DNA of 64,000 nucleotides from Paenibacillus contaminans (GCF_003285015.1 NZ_QMFB01000014.1:1-64000), one strand, 5' to 3'; shown: positions 37,540 to 45,501, counted from the first letter of the stretch. Numbers and translations are program-made. The notes: generated by a model not told the origin, from the letters alone.

Positions 37540-39353
37540 CGATCGTCGTTGAAGGCGTGTCGGCATCGGTTTCCGGCGCAAACGGCGCTAAACAGGTGTT
37601 GTATGATGTCGATTGCCGCTTCGAAACGGGCCAAATTACGCTTCTTGTCGGCCGTACGGGCTCCGGAAAATCTACGCTGCTGCAAACGGTTGCGGGTTTG
37701 ATTGAAACGGGCGGCGGTAAAATAACGTTTGAAGAAGAGCGCGGCGCTTCAGGCGTCGGGATCGTCTTTCAATATCCGGAGCACCAGTTGTTCGCTCGTA
37801 CGGTTCAAAGCGAACTGGAGTATACGCTGCGGCCGTTCCGGCTTTCCAAAGCCGAAAGCGAAGGGCGCATCCGGACTGCATTGGAGCGGGTGAAGCTTTC
37901 GGCTTCGGTGCTCGAACGGTCGCCTTTTACGTTGAGCGGAGGAGAGAAGCGGAAGCTGGCGCTCGCAAGCACGTTTGTCGCTGAGCCGGATTGGCTGCTG
38001 CTGGACGAACCCTCGGCATCTCTGGATACCGAGGGCGTGGAATGGCTGACGGCGGCAGTTCGCGAATGGAGCGCCCGTAAAAACGGTGGCGTCATCATCG
38101 CTACGCATGACTTGGATGCGTTCCTTCCTCTCGCAAATAAGGTTATTCTGCTGCGCGAAGGGCGCATCTCGGCTGAAGCTTCGCCTGCGGAGCTTGCGAG
38201 ATCCCCGCAGCCGCTTTTCGATGCGGGAATCGGGCTTGCCTCATCCATGCGGACGGCGCTGTCGTTGGGCAAACACGGCATTGCCGTAGAATTGGCGGCC
38301 GACGTACCTCCGATGACGCCGGCGGCCATGGCCGATGCCATCTGGCAAGCTTCACGAAAGCGGCTCTTGGCGACAAAGGAGCCGGAGCATGAAGCGGTTG
38401 CCGCAGCTGCGCAAACTAGGATACCGTATGGCGCCGAGAGCCTTGCGTACCCGCAGTCGCCGGGCAGTAGGGCGGCGGTTGCTGCAGCCGAGCCGGCAGC
38501 TGACGGAGCGGAGAGCGTTCAAGAATCGGCGCGAACGGCAGAAAAGGCTCGCTCTGCAGCCGATCAAGGGGAATCCGGAGCCGGGATGTCCGGCGCCGGC
38601 GAAAGCTTAGCGAGGCGATTGGATCCAAGAACGAAGTGGCTCGTTTCGATGCTCGTATCGATCGGCATTTTGCTACAGGACCGGTGGCTCGGCATAGGCG
38701 TTTCCGCGATTTGCACGGTTGTCCTCGTTCTGTTGTCTGGCGCTCCTTTTCGGCCGCTTTGGCGGTGGACGAAGCCTTTTCTTTATTTTTCCTTATTTTC
38801 GGTAGGGTTTTCCGGTTTGCAGCTATCTTTCGGGACGGAATCATCGGGCTTCGAGATCGGTTTTGCTGCGGAGACGGCGCTGCTGACGCTGCGACAGTTC
38901 GCCAAAATTGCTCTGGTTATGATCGTCGGGCTGTTATTTACGTTCACCACGACGCAGATGCAAATGAAACGCGCTTTAGAAATAACTTTCGGCGCACTCG
39001 AAAAATGGAAGCTGCCCGTTTCCGCATTTGCGCTGGGTGCCTCCCTGCTTCTTCGCTTTATCCCGATCATTTCGCAGGAGGCCGACCGGCTCAAGCTGGC
39101 GGTCAGAGCGCGCAGCGCCTCGTTTTCCAAAGGGAAGCCGCTTCGGCTCCGCGACGCCCCGGCCTTCGTCATTCCGCTGCTGCTGTCGGTGCTTCAGAAC
39201 GCCGAAGATTTATCCGTAGCGATGGAAGCAAGAGGCTACAGGATCGCTGGCCAGAGACGTACTTCGGCGCTCAAGCTGCGTTTGGGAAGGCTTGATGTCA
39301 AGGCTGTCGCTCTCGGTGCAGCGTTACTGGCGGTTCTGATTGCAGCAGCATAG
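37536..39353 (+). CDS. ECF transporter ATPase-EcfT fusion
   Basis: A 605-residue fusion of an EcfA ATPase and an EcfT transmembrane protein. ATPase half: Walker A GRTGSGKST (39-47), Q-loop FQYPEHQLF, LSGGE (133-137), Walker B LLLDEP (154-159), H191 in ATHD. An Ala/Glu/Ser-rich linker (about 240-355) leads to the EcfT half (about 357-605), with several membrane helices and the two coupling motifs, VRARSAS near 521 and EARGY at 564-568. With the ATPase upstream and BioY it supplies A, A, T and S parts for biotin uptake. Usually A and T are separate genes. The 4-base overlap (GTTATGA) indicates coupled translation. Confidence 0.9.
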   Translation: MTIVVEGVSASVSGANGAKQVLYDVDCRFETGQITLLVGRTGSGKSTLLQTVAGLIETGGGKITFEEERGASGVGIVFQYPEHQLFARTVQSELEYTLRPFRLSKAESEGRIRTALERVKLSASVLERSPFTLSGGEKRKLALASTFVAEPDWLLLDEPSASLDTEGVEWLTAAVREWSARKNGGVIIATHDLDAFLPLANKVILLREGRISAEASPAELARSPQPLFDAGIGLASSMRTALSLGKHGIAVELAADVPPMTPAAMADAIWQASRKRLLATKEPEHEAVAAAAQTRIPYGAESLAYPQSPGSRAAVAAAEPAADGAESVQESARTAEKARSAADQGESGAGMSGAGESLARRLDPRTKWLVSMLVSIGILLQDRWLGIGVSAICTVVLVLLSGAPFRPLWRWTKPFLYFSLFSVGFSGLQLSFGTESSGFEIGFAAETALLTLRQFAKIALVMIVGLLFTFTTTQMQMKRALEITFGALEKWKLPVSAFALGASLLLRFIPIISQEADRLKLAVRARSASFSKGKPLRLRDAPAFVIPLLLSVLQNAEDLSVAMEARGYRIAGQRRTSALKLRLGRLDVKAVALGAALLAVLIAAA

Positions 39354-39434
39354 CCATTGCAGAGGGACGCTTGCACACCGTATCGCGATCCCGGTAAAGC
39401 TGATTATTGCACCGCGGCAAGCCTAAGCTTACAC

Positions 39435-39670
39435 GGTGGTAACGCCGCAAAACTGCGATCAACTACCATGCCATATTTCATCAACGGAATTTCAAGCTTT
39501 TTAACCAAAGCATACGGTGTAACGTCGCTTGACTGACGTGAACCACCATGAATACTTCATCAACGTATCGCGAGCTTGTTAAACAAATCTTGCGTTGTAA
39601 CGCTGCATGACGGCGATCAACAAACATACATCCAAGTATGAATGGGAAACGAGCATCTTGAACGGTTCGG
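39435..39670. repeat. three imperfect ~79-bp direct repeats
   Basis: The shared core TAACG occurs at 39440, 39520 and 39598 (periods 80 and 78). Copies share a GGTG/GTTG-TAACG start, a CGATCAAC or CGTGAACC-type block, CATCAACG in the first two, and an AAGCTTTTTAAC / GAGCTTGTTAAA / GAGCATCTTGAAC block near the end. The third copy is most diverged, and traces of a fourth may precede the first. Function unknown. Confidence 0.55.
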
Positions 39671-39744
39671 GCGAGCCCGCGGTTTAAGGTGCTTGCTGCG
39701 TTGGCGTGTTTGGTTGGAATTTGGACAGTATTTGGATAGGAGAC

Positions 39745-39772
39745 TTGCAACAGGTTGATAATGACCTATAAT
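39745..39772 (+). promoter_or_regulatory. sigma-A type promoter upstream of the LacI gene
   Basis: TTGCAA (39745-39750), 16-base spacer, TATAAT (39767-39772). Confidence 0.6.
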
Positions 39773-40028
39773 AGAAACCAAACGGATTTTATTTTGAATA
39801 CATGTATCACGGCAGCTAGCTTCGAACCACGAAAGCGAAAAAATGAGGTAATCGAGTGCGATTAAACGACAGGTGCATATTGTCATTGTCCGCCGATCGT
39901 CCCCGTTTCTAGTGAATGTCCGTCGCTTTAAAAAGCCGAGAGGCGTTTATTCGATACACGCCAAAACATCCAAACGCCGGTTTCGGTTCGAGACCGGCTT
40001 TCCATATACACGGCAAGGAGGATAGCAG

Positions 40029-41081
40029 ATGCCAACTTTAAAAGATATTGCATTACGCGTCGGCGTCTCGATCTCGACCGTATCCCGAGCGATCAGCAAC
40101 GACGCGAACCGTCCCGTCAACGAAGAAACGAAGCGGAAAATTCGCGAGGTCGCTGAAGAAATAGGGTATGAGTGGGATAGCCCGCAGGCACGAACGGCAA
40201 AGGACGAAACGAATACCTCTCGCCGGATCGGCTGTATTGTCCCGCAGACGCTAACGGATAATCATCCGTATTTTGCTCCGATTTTATCCGGTTTTCGCCG
40301 AAGATTGGACACTATGGGACTGTCTCCGGTTTTTATACGCGCCAGCGAGGAAATCGGCACGGTCGACCGCATGCGCAGCTTGATTTCGGATACCGGAGTC
40401 GAGGGCGTTCTAGCTATCGGCTGGTACGATAAAGCATTATTCGAGCTGCTTCGCAAAGAACGGGTCGTCATACTTGGGGTGAGCTTGAACAACGAGAGCA
40501 TGGATGTTCCAATCGTCGATTGCGACCGCGTATCGGCGGCGCGTGCGGCGGTTCGTCATTTGATTTTGCAAGGGCATACCGGCATCGGCTTCATCGGAGG
40601 GCCGGCTTTTTCAAACGATCTGGAGGGCGAGGAACGATATATCGGGTACAAATTCGCCATGCTGGAAGCCGGTTTGGTTTTGAACGAGAATTGGATTTTA
40701 AATGCAAAATGGAACGTCGATCGCAGCTTCAGCCTGATGACGGATATGCTGAACAGTTTGCCGGAGGACGAATGGCCGACTGCAATGTTTTGTGCGAGCG
40801 ATATGATGGCGATACCCGCCATGCGAGCAGCTCTTGAGCGAAAGTGCCGGATACCGGATGACATCGCATTTGTCGGTATGGATAATATCGAGGTGGCGCA
40901 GTATACATCCCCGCCGCTTTCCTCCGTACAGGTGCCGAAATTCGAAATAGGCGAGATTGCCGCCAAAACGCTCATCGACTATGTGGATGCCGCGTATACG
41001 CTGCCCGCTAAAATTTTGCTGCCCTACGAGCTGATTGCCCGGGAATCGTCAGCTTGCGACCGGAGCGCGCGAAATAAATAA
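40029..41081 (+). CDS. LacI-family transcriptional regulator
   Basis: A 350-residue LacI/GalR regulator. The N-terminal HTH reads LKDIALRVGVSISTVSRAIS, followed by a hinge and a periplasmic-binding-protein-like sugar sensor (about 65-345) with IGCIVPQ at its start and the family-typical ending PAKILLPYELIARESS. AAGGAGG precedes ATG 40029. It has no obvious operon partner; the Gfo/Idh/MocA gene at 41909 is the nearest metabolic gene and a possible target. A terminator follows at 41098. Confidence 0.93.
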   Translation: MPTLKDIALRVGVSISTVSRAISNDANRPVNEETKRKIREVAEEIGYEWDSPQARTAKDETNTSRRIGCIVPQTLTDNHPYFAPILSGFRRRLDTMGLSPVFIRASEEIGTVDRMRSLISDTGVEGVLAIGWYDKALFELLRKERVVILGVSLNNESMDVPIVDCDRVSAARAAVRHLILQGHTGIGFIGGPAFSNDLEGEERYIGYKFAMLEAGLVLNENWILNAKWNVDRSFSLMTDMLNSLPEDEWPTAMFCASDMMAIPAMRAALERKCRIPDDIAFVGMDNIEVAQYTSPPLSSVQVPKFEIGEIAAKTLIDYVDAAYTLPAKILLPYELIARESSACDRSARNK

Positions 41082-41097
41082 ACGCCTTACAAGACCT

Positions 41098-41127
41098 AAG
41101 CCCGTCGGCCGCCAGCCGGGCTTTTTT
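41098..41127 (+). terminator. terminator after the LacI gene
   Basis: AAGCCCG (41098-41104) pairs with CGGGCTT (41117-41123), with a T run of six. Confidence 0.88.
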
Positions 41128-41481
41128 GCGTATGTTGATGAGACCGGAGCCAAGCTGTACAGCGGGGACATGCACTTTGGTATGCCTCCCGCTTCGGTAG
41201 CCGATAATCCGCAGACAACTGCTCATGGACGTTTGACGCAGGAACAGCCTTGCAGCGACTGCTCCAGCCTGCACGAGATCATTTAGCCGTGAGGCGGTTG
41301 TAACGGATTCGCAGGTCACTATAGGCATTACACCAATTATTGAAAGCACGGGCGTTTATCCAGTCAAAAATGAGGCAATGCCATAAAATAAGTGTAGACC
41401 GACGGCGGGGATGGCCGCATGAAGGGCACTCGACATGAGGTCACTATACCGCCGTATGGCACCACAAAGGAGGAATCTCGC
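41128..41481. other. intergenic region, nothing recognised
   Basis: About 350 bases before the YjcZ-like peptide gene. Short frames on both strands have no recognisable family. A promoter for the peptide gene, possibly for a sporulation sigma factor, should lie here but I cannot place it. Confidence 0.4.
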
Positions 41482-41586
41482 ATGTCTGGAGTTGTTGGAG
41501 GAGCCTTCACATCGACTGGCACGATTTTGGTATTGTTCATCCTGCTCGTAATCGTTGCCTGCGCTTGCATGAGAGGCGGCTGGTAA
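41482..41586 (+). CDS. YjcZ-like small hydrophobic (sporulation-type) peptide
   Basis: A 34-residue peptide: a Gly-rich start (MSGVVGGAF), one hydrophobic helix (TILVLFILLVIVACACM) and RGGW at the end. This is the look of the YjcZ/YhfM-like sporulation peptide family of Bacilli. AAAGGAGG at 41466-41473 is a very strong ribosome site eight bases before the ATG. It is shorter than most gene finders report. Two cysteines in CAC near the C terminus are unusual but compatible. A terminator follows at 41656. Confidence 0.78.
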   Translation: MSGVVGGAFTSTGTILVLFILLVIVACACMRGGW

Positions 41587-41703
41587 TCCGGTAAAAAGAA
41601 AATTGATTATTCCATGAATGAAGCGAAAGCTTCATTCGACGCAAAGCCGCTCTTTCGGCAACGGTGGTCTCAAGCCGCCGTTGCCGGGAGGGCGTTTTTG
41701 TTT
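41587..41703 (+). terminator. hairpins and terminator after the small peptide gene
   Basis: GAATGAAGC-GAAA-GCTTCATTC (41616-41637) is a perfect GNRA-capped hairpin without a T tail. CGGCAACGGTGG (41656-41667) pairs with CCGCCGTTGCCG (41675-41686), and GGAGGGCGTTTTTG follows; the T run is about 10 bases past the stem, so termination here is probable but not classical. Confidence 0.6.
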
Positions 41704-41743
41704 GCAGGCGCGTTGATATCCAAATTTGGTACCAAAGTTATGA

Positions 41744-41772
41744 TTGACATAGATCATTTTCGATAATATGAT
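41744..41772 (+). promoter_or_regulatory. strong sigma-A promoter upstream of the oxidoreductase
   Basis: Consensus TTGACA (41744-41749), a 17-base spacer and TATGAT (41767-41772). The transcript would start near 41779, about 130 bases before the start codon. No operator is obvious. Confidence 0.82.
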
Positions 41773-41908
41773 GAAAATATCCTATAAATTTGGCGCAAAA
41801 AAATGTGTTTTTGGCTATTCGGGTTATCGCATCCGCCAAATTCGCCAACTCGCATTCCGCATCTCTTTTGCATCTTGCGCACGCACCACCAATAAAGGGG
41901 AGAGAACA

Positions 41909-43165
41909 ATGAGCCAACTATCTGCGGTATTAATTGGCGCGGGCGCGCGCGGAGCAGGAAGCTATGCTCCATACGCACTAAATTATCCTCATGAGCTGAA
42001 ATTCGTAGCGGTAGCCGAAGCGGATCCGGTTCGCCGGGCACAGTTTGCCTCCGCGTACGGCATTTCGGAGGAACGCTGCTACGATTCGTGGGAGAAGCTG
42101 CTGGCGGAGCCGAAGCTTGCCGAAATCGCGATGATTTGCACGCAGGACCGGATGCACCGCGATCCGACGATCCAAGCTTTAAATAAAAAATATCACGTGC
42201 TGTTGGAAAAGCCTATGTCGCCGGACCCGAAGGAATGCTTGGAAATGGAGCAGGCGGCCAAGGAGAACGACCGGCTTTTGAACATCTGTCACGTGCTGCG
42301 TTATACGCCGTTTTGGAGTGCGATCAAAAAGCTGCTGACGGAAGGAACGATCGGCGAAGTCGTTTCGATCCAACTGAATGAGAATGTCGGATACTGGCAT
42401 ATCGCACATAGTTTCGTTCGCGGCAACTGGAACAATTCCGAGAAGTCCAGCCCGATGATTTTGGCTAAATCCTGCCATGATATGGACGTGCTGTCCTGGC
42501 TCATGGATCAGCCGTGTACGCGCGTCAGTTCGTTCGGCTCGCTGATGCACTTCCATGAAGGCAACGCCCCGGAAGGCTCGACCGATCGGTGCTTGGATTG
42601 TCCGGTTAATAAAACATGCGCATATTCGGCGCCGAAGTTTTATTTGAGCGATCAGTTCAAAGGCTGGGCCCGTCATTTTACGCCGGATCTTGCGAAGGAT
42701 AAGATCGTTCAAGGCTTGCGCGAAACGGATTACGGCCGCTGCGTATACCGGAGCGACAATAACGTCGTCGACCATCAAGTCGTCAATATGGAATTCGCGA
42801 ACGGGGCGACCGCCATGTTCAGCATGTGCGGCTTCACGTTCGAGCAGGAGCGCCGCATTCAAATCATGGGTACGCGCGGCGAATTGCGGGGCGAAGAGGG
42901 CAAACTGACGTATTGGGATTTCGTGACTCATCAGAAAACCGAAATTACCATTCCGGTGCAAACGAGCGGTCACGGCGGCGGTGACGAAGGCATCGTCAGC
43001 AGCTTCCTGAACGAAGTGCGCGCCTACGGCGGGCAAGAGGGCTTAACTTCGGCATCCGCCTCCGTCCGCAGCCATCTGATGGCGTTCGCAGCCGAGGAAT
43101 CCCGCTTGAACGGCGGAAAGGCGATTGAAATCGGCGAATATGCGGCGGCGATGATGAAAGGCTAA
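41909..43165 (+). CDS. Gfo/Idh/MocA-family oxidoreductase with a cysteine cluster
   Basis: About 418 residues. A classic dinucleotide loop (LIGAGARGAG, 8-17), the EKP motif (100-102) and H-rich NWNNSEKSSP/SCHDMD segments place it in the Gfo/Idh/MocA family acting on sugar-type substrates. An insert near residues 228-237 carries three cysteines (RCLDCPVNKTC), which with C189 could bind a metal. AAAGGGGA before ATG 41909 fixes the start; the frame runs open from 41768, which overlaps the promoter. The last codons and stop are the first unit of the 15-bp repeat at 43151. Confidence 0.9.
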   Translation: MSQLSAVLIGAGARGAGSYAPYALNYPHELKFVAVAEADPVRRAQFASAYGISEERCYDSWEKLLAEPKLAEIAMICTQDRMHRDPTIQALNKKYHVLLEKPMSPDPKECLEMEQAAKENDRLLNICHVLRYTPFWSAIKKLLTEGTIGEVVSIQLNENVGYWHIAHSFVRGNWNNSEKSSPMILAKSCHDMDVLSWLMDQPCTRVSSFGSLMHFHEGNAPEGSTDRCLDCPVNKTCAYSAPKFYLSDQFKGWARHFTPDLAKDKIVQGLRETDYGRCVYRSDNNVVDHQVVNMEFANGATAMFSMCGFTFEQERRIQIMGTRGELRGEEGKLTYWDFVTHQKTEITIPVQTSGHGGGDEGIVSSFLNEVRAYGGQEGLTSASASVRSHLMAFAAEESRLNGGKAIEIGEYAAAMMKG

Positions 43166-43525
43166 GTCATGAAGGGCTGGGTCATGAAGGGCTAGGCCAT
43201 GAAGGGCTGGGTCATGAAGGGCTAGGTCATGAAAGGCTAAGTCATGAAAGGCTGGGTCATGAAGGGCTAGGTCATGAAAGGCTAAGTCATGAAGGGCTGG
43301 GTCATGAAAGGCTAGGCCATGAAGGGCTAGGACATGAAAGGCTAAGTCATGAAAGGCTGGGTCATGAAGGGCTAGGTCATGAAAGGCTAGGCAATGAAGG
43401 GCTAGGACATGAAAGGCTAAGTCATGAAAGGCTGGGTCATGAAGGGCTAGGTCATGAAAGGCTAGGCAATGAAGGGCTAGGACATGAAAGGCTAAGTCAT
43501 GAAAGATTAAGTCATGACAGGTGAG
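43151..43525. repeat. 15-bp minisatellite, 25 units
   Basis: Twenty-five consecutive 15-bp units of the form GTCATGAARGGCTRR. The first unit is the end of the oxidoreductase gene (ATGATGAAAGGCTAA), so the array arose by amplification of its 3' end. Units end TGG, TAG or TAA. Units 13-17 and 18-22 (43331-43405 and 43406-43480) are an exact 75-bp duplication. The last two units are degenerate. The minus strand is open across the array (43043-43597) and would read as an FHDLA/LHDPA pentapeptide repeat, which I regard as a by-product. Confidence 0.95.
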
Positions 43526-43550
43526 GCCGAAGCGGCATATGGCATTAAAG

Positions 43551-43595
43551 AAAGACCGACTCATGCACGAAACGGTGCAGGGGGCGGTCTTTTTC
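43551..43595 (+). terminator. terminator after the minisatellite
   Basis: AAAGACCG pairs with CGGTCTTT around an inner TGCAC/GTGCA hairpin, with five T. It ends transcripts from the promoter at 41744, so the repeat array would be part of the 3' untranslated RNA. Confidence 0.8.
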
Positions 43596-43659
43596 AATAG
43601 TATGCGTTGATTGAGGTACGACTATGGCTTTCGTTACCTTGTTCTTGCTTGATATCGGT

Positions 43660-43910
43660 AGAATGCAGCAAGTCAAAAGTTACCTTTGCACGAATAGTGA
43701 AGAAAACCTCATTGTTCATGAGGCTGTCCTCACTATTCCACCGGTAAATGGCTCGTTTTGGCTAATTAGTGAGGCAAAAGTCACTATCAATTTCCTTTTC
43801 CTCACTAATAGTAACCTTTTCCTTATTAAGCGACCAAATAGCGTGGTAGGGCAAGAACTAATGAGGTTTGCCTCACTAATAGTTACTTTTTCCTCATTAT
43901 GCTTCCTCAG
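43660..43910. repeat. AT-rich region with CCTCACTAATAGT repeats
   Basis: CCTCACTAATAGT occurs at 43800 and 43871, each followed by a similar TTTTCCT-ATTA-GC block (about 31 bp, four differences, period 71). Inverted partial copies (TTAGTGAGG, TAATGAGG, ATAGTGAAG) lie around them, giving hairpin potential such as CTAATGAGG-TTTG-CCTCACTAA. A plus frame at 43624-43974 covers it but shows no family and I do not call it. Confidence 0.6.
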
Positions 43911-43990
43911 CAGTGGTCATTGGGCCGAGAAATGTACCCGCGGTCCTGCCTGCCGATGTATACCCCCAAGCTAATACCCATGAAGCCTTT

Positions 43991-44380
43991 ACCCGACCTA
44001 CCGACGATCAAGAAGGTTCATCCTGGTTCCGGTATCGGGATACCCGAAACGATGCCCGTGGAGCATTTACCCGACCTACCGACGATCAAGAAGGATCATC
44101 CTGGTTCCGGTATCGGGATACCCGAAACGATGCCCGTGGAGCATTTACCCGACCTACCGACGATCAAGAAGGTTCATCCTGGTTCCGGTATCGGGATGCC
44201 CCGAACGATGCCCATGAAGCCTTTACTCGACCTGCCGACGATTAAGAAGGATCATCCTGGTTCCGGTATCGAGATACCCCGAACGATACCCACGAAACCG
44301 TTACCCGACCTGCAGACGATCAAGAAGTTACATCTTCGTGCCGGTATCGGGGATACCCCGAGCTATTCCTGCTCTCCGTG
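43991..44380. repeat. five 78-bp tandem repeats with a conserved 26-residue frame
   Basis: Units start at 43991, 44069, 44147, 44225 and 44303 with ACCCGACCTACC or a variant. Units 1 and 2 differ by one base; unit 5 is most diverged. Each contains GGTATC-GG-GATACC or a close variant, which can form a hairpin. Since 78 is 26 codons, frame 43899-44387 would read as a 26-residue repeat centred on LPDLPTIKK and HPGSGIGIP; a second plus frame is also largely open. There is no convincing ribosome site, so coding is uncertain. The array overlaps the end of nikR. Confidence 0.9.
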
Positions 44381-44824
44381 CTTGTGATGCCCGTTATGCC
44401 CGTGCTCAGGTGTTACATGGGTGACGGAGAGCTCGGCGTAGGAAACTCCCTTCGAGATCTGAATCATCTCGTGAAGGCTACGAAGCCTCTTGAGCGGTCC
44501 GCGTACGACCAAAACCTCCAGACATTGATCATGGTTCAGATGAATGTGCATCGTAGAAATGATGTCATGATGATAATCGTGCTGGAGCTCCATTAAATAA
44601 ATAGGCAGTTGACTGACATGATGGTCGTAAACCATGACGATCGTACCGGCCACGATTTGCTCCGATTTCGTCCAGTTGGGATCGAGCAGCGATTTCCGGA
44701 CAAGATCGCGGATCGCCTCCGAGCGGTTGTCATAGCCCTGCTCGGCAATGCGTTCATCGAAGCGGTTGACCAGTTGTTCCGGCATGGAGACGCCAAAACG
44801 GACTAAAGCATCTTTCTCTTTCAT
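44363..44824 (-). CDS. nikR: NikR nickel-responsive regulator
   Basis: A 153-residue nickel-responsive repressor. The N-terminal ribbon-helix-helix (VRFGVSMPEQLVNRFDERI, 8-26) is followed by the C-terminal metal-binding domain with ligands H82, H93, H95 and C101, which keep the spacing of E. coli NikR H76, H87, H89 and C95. The C terminus is a short His-rich tail (HGHNGHHKHGEQE). GGAGGA lies upstream of the ATG on the minus strand. It is the last gene of the nickel importer cluster, 65 bases after the nikE-like gene, so it probably represses that operon when nickel is sufficient. Its 3' end runs into the 78-bp repeats. Confidence 0.94.
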   Translation of the reverse strand: MKEKDALVRFGVSMPEQLVNRFDERIAEQGYDNRSEAIRDLVRKSLLDPNWTKSEQIVAGTIVMVYDHHVSQLPIYLMELQHDYHHDIISTMHIHLNHDQCLEVLVVRGPLKRLRSLHEMIQISKGVSYAELSVTHVTPEHGHNGHHKHGEQE

Positions 44825-44889
44825 AAATGGAATCCTCCGGCATGTTTCCCGCCATACGAAAGGCCGGGAACATTCATCTTACGATTATA

Positions 44890-45501
44890 TCAGAAAGATG
44901 AATAGCCGTTCCACTCCATTACCCGGCTGCAAAGGCGCCGGAGCAGCTGCCTTTCATGACTCACGGCGAGTATGCCGATATTCCGTTCGCGAGCGGCGTC
45001 CAGCACGGCGCGCCATATTTGCGCCTGCGTAATGGCGTCCAGCATCGTCGTCATTTCGTCGGCGATCAAAAACCGCGTCTGTGGGCCAAGCGCCCTGACG
45101 ATGCAGAAGCGCTGCAGCTCGCCTCCGGACAACTCGTTCGGCCAGCGGTTCAGCCACTCCTTCTCGATGCCGAATGTTTGCAGCAAGGCCGGATCAGGCT
45201 CTCCTCCCTCTGCTAAAATACGGTTCATTCGCCAACGGGGGTTGACCGCCTTCTCCGGATGCTGGAGAACGAGCTGAACGGGGTGACTGCCTCGGCCGGG
45301 AATAGGCTTGCCGTCAAGCTCGACCGTTCCGGTATGCGGCCGAGCGTACCCCGCAAGAATGCGAGCCAAGGAGGATTTCCCGCAGCCGCTGGGTCCCTCC
45401 AAACCGACAATTTCGCCAGGATGTACAGAAATGTCGAGGTTTTGGAATAGCCAAGGACCGGAATCGTAGCGGAAGCTTAGCTTTTTGCCTTCAAGACGCA
45501 T
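44890..45501 (-). CDS. nikE: nickel/peptide ABC importer ATPase (NikE-like)
   Basis: A 203-residue ABC ATPase with Walker A GPSGCGKSS (36-44), LSGGE near 123, a Walker B LIADEMT and the switch H in VSHERQ. It is short, lacking the C-terminal oligopeptide-transport extension, as is usual for NikE-type subunits. It overlaps the NikD-like gene by 11 bases. The symbol is by context with nikR and NikA-like binding protein. Confidence 0.85.
   Translation of the reverse strand: MRLEGKKLSFRYDSGPWLFQNLDISVHPGEIVGLEGPSGCGKSSLARILAGYARPHTGTVELDGKPIPGRGSHPVQLVLQHPEKAVNPRWRMNRILAEGGEPDPALLQTFGIEKEWLNRWPNELSGGELQRFCIVRALGPQTRFLIADEMTTMLDAITQAQIWRAVLDAARERNIGILAVSHERQLLRRLCSRVMEWNGYSSF

Larger units (their letters stand above)
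39354..40028. other. 675-bp intergenic region with direct repeats and a long leader
   Basis: No gene is supported. The left half holds about 79-bp imperfect direct repeats (39435-39670). The right half holds a sigma-A promoter (39745-39772) and a leader of about 250 bases before the LacI gene, with a GCCGGT...ACCGGC hairpin followed by TTT at about 39975-39999 that could be an attenuator. Minus-strand frames here lack any known domain. Confidence 0.55.

Noticed and set aside
39481..39886. Two minus-strand frames (39481-39750, 39617-39886)
   Set aside because: Their sequence follows the ~79-bp repeats and the promoter region; no domain or ribosome site.
43043..43597. Minus-strand 184-codon frame reading as FHDLA/LHDPA pentapeptides
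   Set aside because: It follows automatically from the 15-bp repeat having no stop in that frame and overlaps the 3' end of a real gene; no start signal seen. It is not the A(D/N)LXX pentapeptide family.
43624..43974. Plus-strand 116-codon frame in AT-rich repeat region
   Set aside because: Composition is explained by the repeats, no domain, no ribosome site.
43913..44245. Second open frame through the 78-bp repeats
   Set aside because: A 78-bp repeat keeps more than one frame open by chance; the choice cannot be made from sequence.
39435..44380. CRISPR array as explanation of the repeat arrays
   Set aside because: The repeats are contiguous or 78-80 bp long with no regular unique spacers, and no cas genes are seen.
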